32,905 nucleotides of DNA from Limisphaerales bacterium (GTDB taxonomy: Bacteria; Verrucomicrobiota; Verrucomicrobiia; Limisphaerales; UBA1100), in the NCBI GenBank assembly GCA_014382585.1, contig JACNJL010000024.1, positions 1 through 32,905 on the forward strand, given 5' to 3'. The notes under the pieces are model-generated. The model saw only the letters and a list, made by a program, of their open reading frames with translations. It made no database searches and was not told where the DNA came from. The position numbers were made by a program, and so were the translations under genes. Below, piece after piece: positions 17,177-25,425 of the stretch. Within the stretch, counting starts at the first letter, position 1, and the number at the start of each line of letters is the position of its first letter.

Positions 17177-20100
17177 TGAGCGGCAGCGCCTCGATCGGTT
17201 GACTTGCAGTAAGCCCGACGATGTCCGGATCGTACATCGCCTCGACTTTCGCGGCGGGCGCGGTAGCCGTGCCGGCAGCGCGCACGCGGGCGAGGTATTT
17301 GAACTGGTGCATTCCACGCGGCAGATTGTTTGCATAGAAAACTGCCCGATCTTTGCGCAAAACTTTATGGCTCACGTGCCAATTATTCTTGGGCGACACC
17401 CGTGTGGCTTGAGTTTTTAAACTGGCATTCATCGGCTCTAAATTCGCAGGCAGGCCGTCTTCAATGGCGAAGTAACGCGCAGGCGCGGGGACATCCACTC
17501 GCAAGGTGACGCGCACCAGATCGCCCACGCGCAATGGCGCAGCGTTATCCTCCTTGCCGTTGTCTTTCAATCGCGTGTAAGTGCGATGAATGGAGAGGCC
17601 TTGCTTCACCGGTTTGGTTTGTTGTTGCGCGGGATACATCGCGGCCTTCACCTGCACAAACAAAGTGCGCTCGCCGGGATTGCGCAGGATCATCGGTGTT
17701 TCATCCGGGCCGGGCGCATTTGCAAAAGTAAATTTCAAGCGGCGTTGCTTTGCATCGAGTTTGAAAGGGCGCGCTTGACTGCCCCAAAGAATGGTGCCAT
17801 TTGCCGGACCTTCGTCATTGGGTTGCAAACGGGCAAAAACAGACATCCCATACATAACCCACGCATTGGCAAAGGTAGTCCCCCAATGGCCTTCGCGCAT
17901 ACTGGCAACAATTTTCCCGGCGAGTTGCGCGGCGGCTGGAGACTCCGCATCGTGTTGGCACATCGCCAGCAAACGCATCCCAAGCAATTGGCTGGAGTTG
18001 CCAAAATATCTAAAGCCGCGCTGCTTGGATTGAGCGGGCTTCAGCAAATCACGAACCATTTCTTCCGGCCCATCCACTTTGGCCACGGCCATCGCTAACA
18101 GCGCGCGACCGCTGCTGGACAATTGATCCCGCACCTTAAACATCCGTTCGTGATAAGCCGGCTGCGCCTCGCCGAGCAGCGCGAGCGTGTACAGTGCGAG
18201 GCAATATTCACCGTCGCGTTTCTCGACCAATGGTCCTTTCACTTTTTTGGTAAGATACTTTACCAGCAATTTCAGTTGCTGATCCGGCACGTCGTGGCCG
18301 CGATCCTCCGCGATGGCCAACACCATCCCGCCGTAGGCGCTGGCAAAAAGCGTGGCGCTTCTGCCCGGCCAATAGCCTAAACCGCCGGAGTAATCCTGCA
18401 TGCTCAAGAGGCGGTTGATGCTTTGTTCAATGATTTCCTGTGCCTCCGGGGAATCGGATTTGAAGCGGGGAAAAACATCCTCAAATTCATCCAGCAACAG
18501 CCACGGCAACAATCGCGAGCTGGTTTGCTCCACACAACCGTGCGGGTACAACAGCAAATAATCCGTAGCCGTTTCCAACTCCGCCATCGGCGAAGTACTG
18601 AGGCTGATGGTGTACTTGCCTTCGGCCTGGCGTAGTGCGGGGTCAACGGGTTTCAGCAAATCGGATTTTGCATCCGAGATTCGCTCAAAATGAATCGCGC
18701 GGCGCAAGGGTGCCACATGGCGAATATCGATAAACGACTCGCGCGCATCGGCGAGGTTAGGCTGCGCAGGACAACGAACGCGCCACACGGTTCGAGCTTT
18801 GCCGACATTGGTAAATTGAATCGGGAAGTTCACCGCCATCGTGCCATTGGCAGGGATGGTGATCCGGCGTTCGAGCTTACCGTTGGCAGTGATGGAGTTA
18901 TCCAGCTCGAGCTTCACTTCGGCCTCAATAGCCTGGTCGGTTTGATTGTACACCATCGCCTTGGCCGTGAGTTGATCACCCACACGGCCGAAACGCGGCA
19001 ACACCGATTCCACCATTAACGGCTGATGAATACGGAATCCGCTTTCCGTCGCACCAAAGCGATCGCCCGAATGCGCGACGGCGAAGAGGCGATAACGCGT
19101 GAGGCTGTCGGGCGCGGTAAAGCTGGCGCGAATCCGGCCTTTGGCATCCGTGCGGAGGGCGGCATTCCAAAAGGCAACGGCCAGAAACTTGTGGCGCAGT
19201 TTGCCCGCATCGCCACCGCCGCCGATAATGTGTCCTTTGTTTCCGAAAGCAACACGGCTCGGATCTTCCGTGTGCATAAAGGCAAAAGAAGTCGAGGTTT
19301 CAACTTGAAGCGTACGGGGCGCGTAAAAAAACGAATGAAGATCGGGCGCTTTATAGCCGGTGAGGTCGAGGACGCCCTCGTCCACGGCGTACAGCGCAAC
19401 CTCCGTGCCAGGCACCGGCGCGCCGGCGTGATCGTTGACAACCAAAGCAACCTCCACTTCCTCGCCGGGCTGATAATTGGACTGGGATAATTCAGCCTCT
19501 ACATTCAGGCGCGAATTCGGCCGCTCCACTGTTAATTCGCAATAACCAATGCGGTACTCTGCGGTTTTGATTTTGCGGGTGCTGTCAGCCGAGCCACGCA
19601 GCAGCATCACGGACACGAACACGTTGGGCGCATCGCCTTCCCGCAACGGCACCTCGATGGCCGGCGCGTTTCCGGTGACTTCAACAAAAAAACTGCGCAG
19701 CACTTTCTCGCGTTCAACGGTGACAACCGCGCGGCCGCTAATGGGGGTCTTCAGCAAAATCGTAGCCGTATCGCCAGTGTGATAGATGGCGCGATCCGGC
19801 ACCATTTCCATTTGGAATTCGTTGCGATAATCCCAAGCCAATGATTTTTTGCCACGCACATAAAACGTGGTGATGTTTTGGACAGGTCTTCCTTTGGAAT
19901 CCGCCCCGCGCAGCTCCAGCTGATACTCACCCGCTTCCGGCGGAACGAGTGAGGAAGGAACCGGATCCGCATCGCGCGCGATTGTTTTTAAATCCACTTC
20001 GTTAATCCGGATTGTTTTGCGTTCATTTTTATAACGCGCTACTCCACCCGCACCCTTGATTTTCACGCTGTGCCATTCGACTTTCTTAAGCGTGGCCGTA

Positions 20101-22793
20101 AAGGATTGGCCTACTGCTGCCGCGTTGCTGTCGGATTTCACCGCGACCACCTGCAACGGAATAGGTTGCTTAGCCCATCGCACGCGCGGCAACTCGCGCA
20201 AGGCGAAATAAAAATCAGATGCGTGCCGAATAACCGCAGTGTCGCCGGAAATGGATTGCCCGTTGGCGTTGGTGATGCGGACGGATAAGTTGCCTTCCAT
20301 AGGCATCGGCGAGGTCGGATCACCAGTCACTTCCGGCCGAATGGTCAGCCCACCTTTGGGGGACAAAATGCCTTCGGCGGAAAGCTCCGTGGTGTGACTG
20401 CCATCGGTTTCCCCAAACATAAATTGGTCCCATCCCGTCGGAGAAAAAACCGTGTGATGGCCAGTGAACGACCAAACTGCCTTCGCTCCCGCGAGCGGTT
20501 TGCCGAAGTAGAAACTTGCGTTCAGTGGAATCTCGATCGCCTCGTCCGGCGCAAATTGACGGCGGCCGGTAAAACGGAGCTTGAAGGTTGCCGGTTCGTA
20601 TTCAAATACGTCGATGTAATGATACTGTTCGCCCACCGAAATGGTGTGACTACCGCTGACGCCTTTTGCCAATTGAATATTCGCATCAAACGCGCCCTGC
20701 TCGCTCACGGTGACGGGTCTGCTGAAAAATGTATGGCCGCGCCAATCCCGCGCGCTAACGGTGAGTGTCTCGCCAGCGGGCAATTCAATTTTTCCGTCCG
20801 CCCAATCTCGCACGTGGCCTTTGAGTCGCACCATGTCCCCCGGTTGATAAATGAGACGATCGGTAAACAAATGCGTTTTGCGCGTTTCGGCTTCACCCCA
20901 ACCGTAATTAACATCAAACGACCACAGTGGAACTTCCGCGAAAGATAAGTCCATCTGAATCGCGTGATGATCGTTCCCGTGTGAAACTGAAAGCCAACGC
21001 GTCACGCGTGGTGCGCGGGCTGAAAGCAACACCGTTTGCCCATCGAGATCTGTCCGCCCGGTGACACGGGGCCGGTTGTCACTGCCAAGAACTTGCACCT
21101 TTGCTCCGGCCAACGGTTTGGCCGTGCGCAAAGAAAACGCCTGAATATGAATTCCTCCGCCCGCCTCTTTCCACGCGAGGCCGACATCGGTCAACTGAGC
21201 AATCACTTGCGCGCTACTCACCGTGCCATCCCGGCCCACGCATTCAACGGATACAAACAGTGGTCCGGGCGTCTCGTTGCCCAATAATTCATCCCACACG
21301 AATTCCTTTTTCACCGCTTCATCCACCGCCGCCTTTGGCTTGAATACGCGATCGCACACTTGCGTGCCGGGGATGAGATCAAAACTCAGGGGGTGCCCGT
21401 TGCGCCACCCCCAGCTGCCGGACCAATTAAAACTGCCCTTCGCCATATATTCATTTTTGTAAACCTCCGACACCATCGTCAATTGCTCAGGTGCAATGCG
21501 TTTCACGCGCAGACGAATGGCGCGGTTGTTGACGGAAACGAAACTGAAATGGCGATTGCCATTGACTGCCTGCGAAAAATACGTGCCCGGCAAATACACG
21601 CGGCTGGGCAAGGGATTAAAAACAACTGCCTGGAGCTTTTCCTTGGCCAGCGTGAGACCCAATTTGCTTGGCAAGCCGGGCTTCATTCGCACGCGATATT
21701 TCTGATTTAGCTCAAAACCGCCATTGAGTTCAATCCATGAACCCGAAATATCTACTTTAAATTCAACTTGAGTTTGCACAAAACGCAGCGACTTTTTGGT
21801 ATTAACCTCCACGGACTGCTCCACAACCAACCATTTGGCGAGTTGTCCTGCGGTGAGTTCCTGCGGCAGTGCATGGCTTAAGCGAATCTGGATAGAACGG
21901 CCGTGGTTGAGCCGATTTTCAGCAAATATTCTTTCGACCTGCATTGGCTCGCGCACACCGAGTGGGTACGACACGCTTTCCGACAACCGATTGCCATCAC
22001 CGGAGGGCAGGCCTTTCTTCAAAAGCAACCGCCATTCCATGCCGGGGCTTAAGATGCGCCTGGGGTGAATCAAAACTCGCGTGGGATGGCCCACCAATTC
22101 GGGGCCCTCATCAACCATTCGCATCGACCACGGCTCGTCGGGTGCCTCAAGCCAGCGAAGGTTCTCCTTCGTCATCGGCTCGATGCTGGCGGGAATTACG
22201 CTGCCGTTTTTGGAACGAAACTCCACGAACGCTTCAGCTTTGCCAGCGTCCATCGCCACATTAAACGCCAATGCAGCGCTGAACGGCCGGTCACCATTCA
22301 GCGAGCGCAAATGCTTTGCCTCCACTTGCATCGGCGGGGTGTGAAATTGGCGGCGAAATTTTAGGCCGGTTTTTTTGATGACCGCCTCGCTCAAGCTCAC
22401 GACGAACCGTGCATCCAATTCAAACCCGCTGGCGGGCGTGAATGATCCGGAACGGGTGCTGTCCCAAATAAATTCACCCTTCATCGGCGGCTCAAAAGCC
22501 AATGGGTTAACTTGTCCCGATTCGCCGACTTGCTCCGGCTCAACGATCGGTTCTTCAAACTGCACGCGAAAGGTTGCGCGCGCGGGCAATTCAGAATTAA
22601 TGGGGGTCAGCTTAACACCCGATACCTCCACCAACGCTTCGCCGGACACGGGAACCAAATCTCCATCCGGCAACGGCGGCGGCACTTGCATCATCGCGTA
22701 AGCTGCCAAGCCAATCGCTGAAATGATTACCGCGCCCAAAAAAACTTTTACTGAACCATGCCCGAAACGGGTCTTCCATTGCTCCCAATCCAT
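17169..22793 (-). CDS. Bacterial alpha-2-macroglobulin family protein
   Basis: The start is the ATG ending at 22793, fixed by a strong Shine-Dalgarno sequence; the product has 1874 residues. Residues ~15-40 form one hydrophobic helix, followed by a proline-rich segment. No lipobox Cys is present, so unlike E. coli YfhM it appears to be anchored by an uncleaved inner-membrane helix. The body has the repeated MG domains of the family (for example LTDRLIYQPGDMVRLKG, about 640-660, and SNYQPGEEVEVALVVND, about 1100). The thioester motif CVEQ is intact at about residues 1420-1423 (bases 18525-18536), inside YPHGCVEQTSS, so it should trap proteases covalently. Such proteins are thought to protect the envelope when the wall is breached while PBP1C repairs it. 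The PBP1C gene overlaps its 3' end by 8 bases. Confidence 0.94.
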   Translation of the reverse strand: MDWEQWKTRFGHGSVKVFLGAVIISAIGLAAYAMMQVPPPLPDGDLVPVSGEALVEVSGVKLTPINSELPARATFRVQFEEPIVEPEQVGESGQVNPLAFEPPMKGEFIWDSTRSGSFTPASGFELDARFVVSLSEAVIKKTGLKFRRQFHTPPMQVEAKHLRSLNGDRPFSAALAFNVAMDAGKAEAFVEFRSKNGSVIPASIEPMTKENLRWLEAPDEPWSMRMVDEGPELVGHPTRVLIHPRRILSPGMEWRLLLKKGLPSGDGNRLSESVSYPLGVREPMQVERIFAENRLNHGRSIQIRLSHALPQELTAGQLAKWLVVEQSVEVNTKKSLRFVQTQVEFKVDISGSWIELNGGFELNQKYRVRMKPGLPSKLGLTLAKEKLQAVVFNPLPSRVYLPGTYFSQAVNGNRHFSFVSVNNRAIRLRVKRIAPEQLTMVSEVYKNEYMAKGSFNWSGSWGWRNGHPLSFDLIPGTQVCDRVFKPKAAVDEAVKKEFVWDELLGNETPGPLFVSVECVGRDGTVSSAQVIAQLTDVGLAWKEAGGGIHIQAFSLRTAKPLAGAKVQVLGSDNRPRVTGRTDLDGQTVLLSARAPRVTRWLSVSHGNDHHAIQMDLSFAEVPLWSFDVNYGWGEAETRKTHLFTDRLIYQPGDMVRLKGHVRDWADGKIELPAGETLTVSARDWRGHTFFSRPVTVSEQGAFDANIQLAKGVSGSHTISVGEQYHYIDVFEYEPATFKLRFTGRRQFAPDEAIEIPLNASFYFGKPLAGAKAVWSFTGHHTVFSPTGWDQFMFGETDGSHTTELSAEGILSPKGGLTIRPEVTGDPTSPMPMEGNLSVRITNANGQSISGDTAVIRHASDFYFALRELPRVRWAKQPIPLQVVAVKSDSNAAAVGQSFTATLKKVEWHSVKIKGAGGVARYKNERKTIRINEVDLKTIARDADPVPSSLVPPEAGEYQLELRGADSKGRPVQNITTFYVRGKKSLAWDYRNEFQMEMVPDRAIYHTGDTATILLKTPISGRAVVTVEREKVLRSFFVEVTGNAPAIEVPLREGDAPNVFVSVMLLRGSADSTRKIKTAEYRIGYCELTVERPNSRLNVEAELSQSNYQPGEEVEVALVVNDHAGAPVPGTEVALYAVDEGVLDLTGYKAPDLHSFFYAPRTLQVETSTSFAFMHTEDPSRVAFGNKGHIIGGGGDAGKLRHKFLAVAFWNAALRTDAKGRIRASFTAPDSLTRYRLFAVAHSGDRFGATESGFRIHQPLMVESVLPRFGRVGDQLTAKAMVYNQTDQAIEAEVKLELDNSITANGKLERRITIPANGTMAVNFPIQFTNVGKARTVWRVRCPAQPNLADARESFIDIRHVAPLRRAIHFERISDAKSDLLKPVDPALRQAEGKYTISLSTSPMAELETATDYLLLYPHGCVEQTSSRLLPWLLLDEFEDVFPRFKSDSPEAQEIIEQSINRLLSMQDYSGGLGYWPGRSATLFASAYGGMVLAIAEDRGHDVPDQQLKLLVKYLTKKVKGPLVEKRDGEYCLALYTLALLGEAQPAYHERMFKVRDQLSSSGRALLAMAVAKVDGPEEMVRDLLKPAQSKQRGFRYFGNSSQLLGMRLLAMCQHDAESPAAAQLAGKIVASMREGHWGTTFANAWVMYGMSVFARLQPNDEGPANGTILWGSQARPFKLDAKQRRLKFTFANAPGPDETPMILRNPGERTLFVQVKAAMYPAQQQTKPVKQGLSIHRTYTRLKDNGKEDNAAPLRVGDLVRVTLRVDVPAPARYFAIEDGLPANLEPMNASLKTQATRVSPKNNWHVSHKVLRKDRAVFYANNLPRGMHQFKYLARVRAAGTATAPAAKVEAMYDPDIVGLTASQPIEALPLNE

Positions 22794-22799
22794 TTTCGT

Positions 22800-22807
22800 C
22801 CTCCTTT
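22800..22807 (-). promoter_or_regulatory. Strong Shine-Dalgarno site of the macroglobulin gene
   Basis: On the minus strand AAAGGAGG ends 6 bases before the ATG at 22793. It is the clearest ribosome-binding site in the window and rules out the longer in-frame start at 22880. Confidence 0.85.
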
Positions 22808-22880
22808 TGTTTAAACACAGAACAGCCAGAACACCCGACCCCCATTTATAAGTACCGCGTTCCCAATCCAATTCTAACAA

Positions 22881-23882
22881 TTATTGGTCGGAATCATACT
22901 TGCCCTGAAGCGGCGCTTCGGGCGCAGGTGACTGGGCTGCGGTGTCAGGCTCGGACACTTCTCGAGTGCCCAAGTAAATTAAAAGCGCATCAGAAATCAC
23001 CAACAACAACGCCAAAGCAGTCGCAAGGGCGATAAGGCGACGCTCGCGCCAATTGAAGGGCCCGGCAAAAACCGAGGGCGCATTGAGTTGGCGCAGGGCG
23101 TTTGCAAAATCACTGGCGTTTTCAAAGCGATCGCCATCGTCGGAGGCGCATGCGCGCAATAGTAACGGGTTGAGTTGCATCAACTTTTCGCGTCCGGACA
23201 ACCCGCGCGCGGAGGCCGGCAAATCGGGAAAGGCGTTACGATCTTTGCCGGTGCTGATTTCGTAAAGCACTTTGCCGAGCGCGTACACGTCCGCATCGGG
23301 ACCACCCGTGCCTTCGCTTGGAAGAAAGCCCAATGTGCCGGTGGAAAATGAGGTCATCCCCGAGCCCGCCACAAGGCCGATGTCAGCCAGTTTCGGCTGG
23401 CCGCTTACGAAAACGATGTTGGAGGGCTTAATGTCTCGATGCACCAGATTATTTTGGTGGAGGTAATCGAGTGCATCGGCCAATTGCGCGCCGAGGTCAA
23501 TGCATTCTTCAGCGGGCAAAGGACCGCGCGCGCTCATCTCGGATTGCAACGTGCGTGGCGCATAATCGGCTGTTTGAATTCGCTGGCCAACCACTTGGTC
23601 ATCGGCCAATTCCATTACATAATAAAAATAGCTATCGTCTTCATTGCGCCCCACGTGCAGCAAATCAATAAGTCCATCGTGCCCGCGCGAGAGGGCTTCG
23701 TAATGGCGAATGCCATTGAACTCACGTTGATACGGGCGCACATCCTCGAACAGGGAACGCTGCACAATCTTCACCGCGCGCCACGTGCCGAGCACATTGC
23801 GGGCGAGCCACACTTGACCATAGCTGCCACGGGCGATCTCGATCACCAATTCATAATCCGGAATGTTGAAACTTGTTCCCAT
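22881..23882 (-). CDS. Membrane-anchored serine/threonine protein kinase
   Basis: The 333-residue protein begins with a Hanks-type kinase domain: glycine loop IARGSYGQVW (16-25), catalytic Lys38 in RAVKIV, catalytic loop VHRDIKPSNIVF (147-158; Asp150, Lys152, Asn155), and metal-binding Asp167 in ADIGL, where Ile replaces the Phe of the usual DFG. The APE motif appears as PSEG. A single membrane helix at about 282-305 follows, with a short Ala/Pro-rich tail outside and no PASTA or other sensor domain. All residues needed for catalysis are present, so it is probably active. It is the first gene of the kinase - macroglobulin - PBP1C run, with an 87-base gap to the macroglobulin ATG, suggesting control of an envelope-defence or wall-repair function; that link is inference. 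Confidence 0.92.
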   Translation of the reverse strand: MGTSFNIPDYELVIEIARGSYGQVWLARNVLGTWRAVKIVQRSLFEDVRPYQREFNGIRHYEALSRGHDGLIDLLHVGRNEDDSYFYYVMELADDQVVGQRIQTADYAPRTLQSEMSARGPLPAEECIDLGAQLADALDYLHQNNLVHRDIKPSNIVFVSGQPKLADIGLVAGSGMTSFSTGTLGFLPSEGTGGPDADVYALGKVLYEISTGKDRNAFPDLPASARGLSGREKLMQLNPLLLRACASDDGDRFENASDFANALRQLNAPSVFAGPFNWRERRLIALATALALLLVISDALLIYLGTREVSEPDTAAQSPAPEAPLQGKYDSDQ

Positions 23883-24104
23883 CGGGAATGTTCGCCCAAT
23901 GACCGTGCCCGAGATTATTCACGGGTCATTCACCGGCGGCCAATGACGGCTTTTTCTCACCTCCTTGAGCAAAACATACCTCCGCGGGGCTTGTTCACAA
24001 AGCGAAGGTTATTCACAAACGGGACAAGTTTTATAAAAAAAGTTGTGGATAGTTGTTAGATTCGCGTTTGTGCGGCGGTATTATATAAAAGATGGGGGCA
24101 TCAA
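23883..24104. promoter_or_regulatory. Divergent intergenic region with DnaA-box-like 9-mers
   Basis: This 222-base gap separates the leftward kinase operon from the rightward genes. It holds TTATTCACG (23915-23923), TTGTTCACA (23991-23999), TTATTCACA (24009-24017, a full match to TTATNCACA) and, inverted, TGTGGATAG (24044-24052). AT-rich tracts lie at 24029-24040 and 24080-24090. A direct repeat CCAATGAC occurs at 23896-23903 and 23940-23947, upstream of the kinase start. For the small plus-strand gene, TATTATATA (24079-24087) could serve as part of a -10 region. Promoters for both directions should lie here. Confidence 0.4.
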
Positions 24105-24293
24105 ATGAGACAACGACAACTGACATTGACCTTGGACGGGCCGGGCACCCGAACCACACGCGTGGTGTACCGGCGTTATCAACCGCAGGCGGAATGGTGG
24201 TTCCGAAAAATCCGCGAAAATCTAGACGCGGAACCGAAACCCGCGCCACCGCCCGACCCCGTACCCGCTCAGGAAATTTTCCGCTGGCAATAA
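24105..24293 (+). CDS. Small basic protein of unknown function
   Basis: This 62-residue frame starts with an ATG preceded by GGGGG at 24094-24098, a reasonable ribosome-binding site. The product opens with a short alternating strand (RQRQLTLTLDG), has an aromatic/basic middle (EWWFRKIREN) and ends in a proline-rich tail with IFRWQ. I recognise no domain. It stands alone between the kinase operon and the structured region before the sigma factor. The ribosome site and the non-random composition favour a real gene, but a chance frame cannot be excluded. Confidence 0.45.
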   Translation: MRQRQLTLTLDGPGTRTTRVVYRRYQPQAEWWFRKIRENLDAEPKPAPPPDPVPAQEIFRWQ

Positions 24294-24557
24294 ACGCAAT
24301 TTTTAAAAGTAGGACTACACAGGCATGAGAACAGACACGGTCACAGTTGGGTTAAGAAATGACTGTCGTCCCCCTGGCACCTCCTGCCTCTATCCACAGC
24401 CAGGATCCACCCGGCCACCTGTCCCCTCGGGCGGCCGACCCCTTGGCAACCCCCGCCCCGGCGCCTCCCCAGCGCCGGGCGGGCGTTAGCCATTGATTCT
24501 ATCGTGTGAACCAATCGGCATTGTATGCTGCTCAAACTTGTGCTGCAATCTTCACCC
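24294..24557. other. GC-rich intergenic block with strong secondary structure
   Basis: No gene is supported here. The stretch 24355-24490 is very GC-rich and contains nested inverted repeats: CCTGGC (24373-24378) with GCCAGG (24399-24404), and a near-perfect hairpin with arms 24452-24464 and 24472-24483 (12 pairs, one bulge, 7-base loop). No T-run follows on either strand, so it is not a standard terminator. Another DnaA-box-like 9-mer, CTATCCACA, is at 24390-24398. It could be an unannotated structured RNA or the leader of the sigma gene. I found no match to RNase P, SRP RNA, tmRNA or 6S RNA signatures. Confidence 0.4.
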
Positions 24558-25175
24558 ATGAAGGCTGACCCTCCATTACTTGAGACCCGCAGCAGCCTCA
24601 TCAACCGACTCAAAGCCACCATCAACGGCGAAAGTTGGGAAGTGTTTTTCAACACCTATTGGGAACTCATTTACAGCGTGGCCCGCCGTGCCGGGCTTTC
24701 TGAAGCTGATTCGCAGGACATCGTGCAGGAAACCATTCTCAAAGTTCACAAGAGTCTCGACCGTTTTAAGTACAACCGCAGTCGCGGCAGCTTCAAAGGC
24801 TGGCTGCGCACCATCACCCGATCGCGGCTGGCCGAGCATTTCAAAAAACAACAACGCCAACCACCAACCCAGCAACCCCGAGAGGATGAGGATGACCCGC
24901 TCGCCAATCTCACCGATCCCCAAGGGCCGGAATTGGATCGCATCTGGGGCGAAGAATGGTCGCGCAGCCTCATCCAGCGCGCGCTCGCCTTCCTCAAAGA
25001 ACAGGTGAGCCTCAAACAATACCAAATTTTCAAATGCCACTGCATCGATGAATGGACCGTGAAAGAAACCTGCGACGCCCTCAACGTCAACGCCGCTCAA
25101 GTCTATATGGCCAAAAAACGCATCGGCAAAATCTTCGCCGCCAAGCTGGAACGCCTGAAGCAGGAAGAAGAGTGA
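24558..25175 (+). CDS. ECF-type RNA polymerase sigma factor
   Basis: I start at the ATG at 24558 (205 residues). Region 2 is at about residues 25-95, including FFNTYWELIYSVARRAGLSEADSQDIVQET and GSFKGWLRTITRSRLAEHF, the classic sigma-70 region 2 pattern of ECF factors. A charged, glutamine/proline-rich linker (about 96-130) leads to region 4 (about 140-200), with EEWTVKETCDALNV-like helix-turn-helix content (here DEWTVKETCDALNVN) and QVYMAKKRIGK as recognition helix. It resembles the ECF groups common in Planctomycetota and Verrucomicrobiota. No anti-sigma gene is adjacent; a kinase gene lies divergently ~700 bases away, and sigma-kinase neighbours are common in these phyla. Its last bases overlap a possible GTG start of the next reading frame (GTGA). 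Confidence 0.9.
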   Translation: MKADPPLLETRSSLINRLKATINGESWEVFFNTYWELIYSVARRAGLSEADSQDIVQETILKVHKSLDRFKYNRSRGSFKGWLRTITRSRLAEHFKKQQRQPPTQQPREDEDDPLANLTDPQGPELDRIWGEEWSRSLIQRALAFLKEQVSLKQYQIFKCHCIDEWTVKETCDALNVNAAQVYMAKKRIGKIFAAKLERLKQEEE

Positions 25176-25425
25176 ATCCTTTTCCCTTGCCGCAACTTCA
25201 ATCACTCCATAACGTTTGCTTTGCTGACGGCACAACAACCCGCAACCGCAAACTGCCTCCATCGAAATTCAATTTCGCAATCCCGCCAATGAAGAGACCG
25301 GCAGTTTAACTGAACTGCTGGAAGGCGATGCCGCACGGGAAGAATCAACGCTGGCGGAATTTCATAACGCACCAATTTTCATCCCGCACGCCATCGGCAG
25401 TGGCGCGGCCGATCCGCAGGCGCAA
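25172..25425 (+). other. Frame-broken 5' part of the methyltransferase gene
   Basis: A GTG at 25172 overlaps the sigma stop and opens a frame reading NPFPLPQLQSLHNVCFADG, which ends at a TAA near 25309. From about 25228 a different frame, in phase with the methyltransferase, reads as typical coding sequence (IEIQFRNPANEETGSLTELL, then EGDAAREESTLAEFHNAPIF) but contains no ATG, GTG or TTG before 25426. The simplest reading is one gene whose 5' part needs a -1 shift between about 25228 and 25265: a one-base loss, a sequencing error, or a frameshift during translation. Confidence 0.5.

Noticed and set aside
24341-24490. RNase P RNA, SRP RNA, tmRNA or 6S RNA in the GC-rich block
   Set aside because: Signature sequences of these RNAs were looked for by eye on both strands and not found.
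24576-25262. Minus-strand open frame of 228 codons over the sigma factor
   Set aside because: It mirrors a clear ECF sigma gene; no domain and an antisense-type composition.
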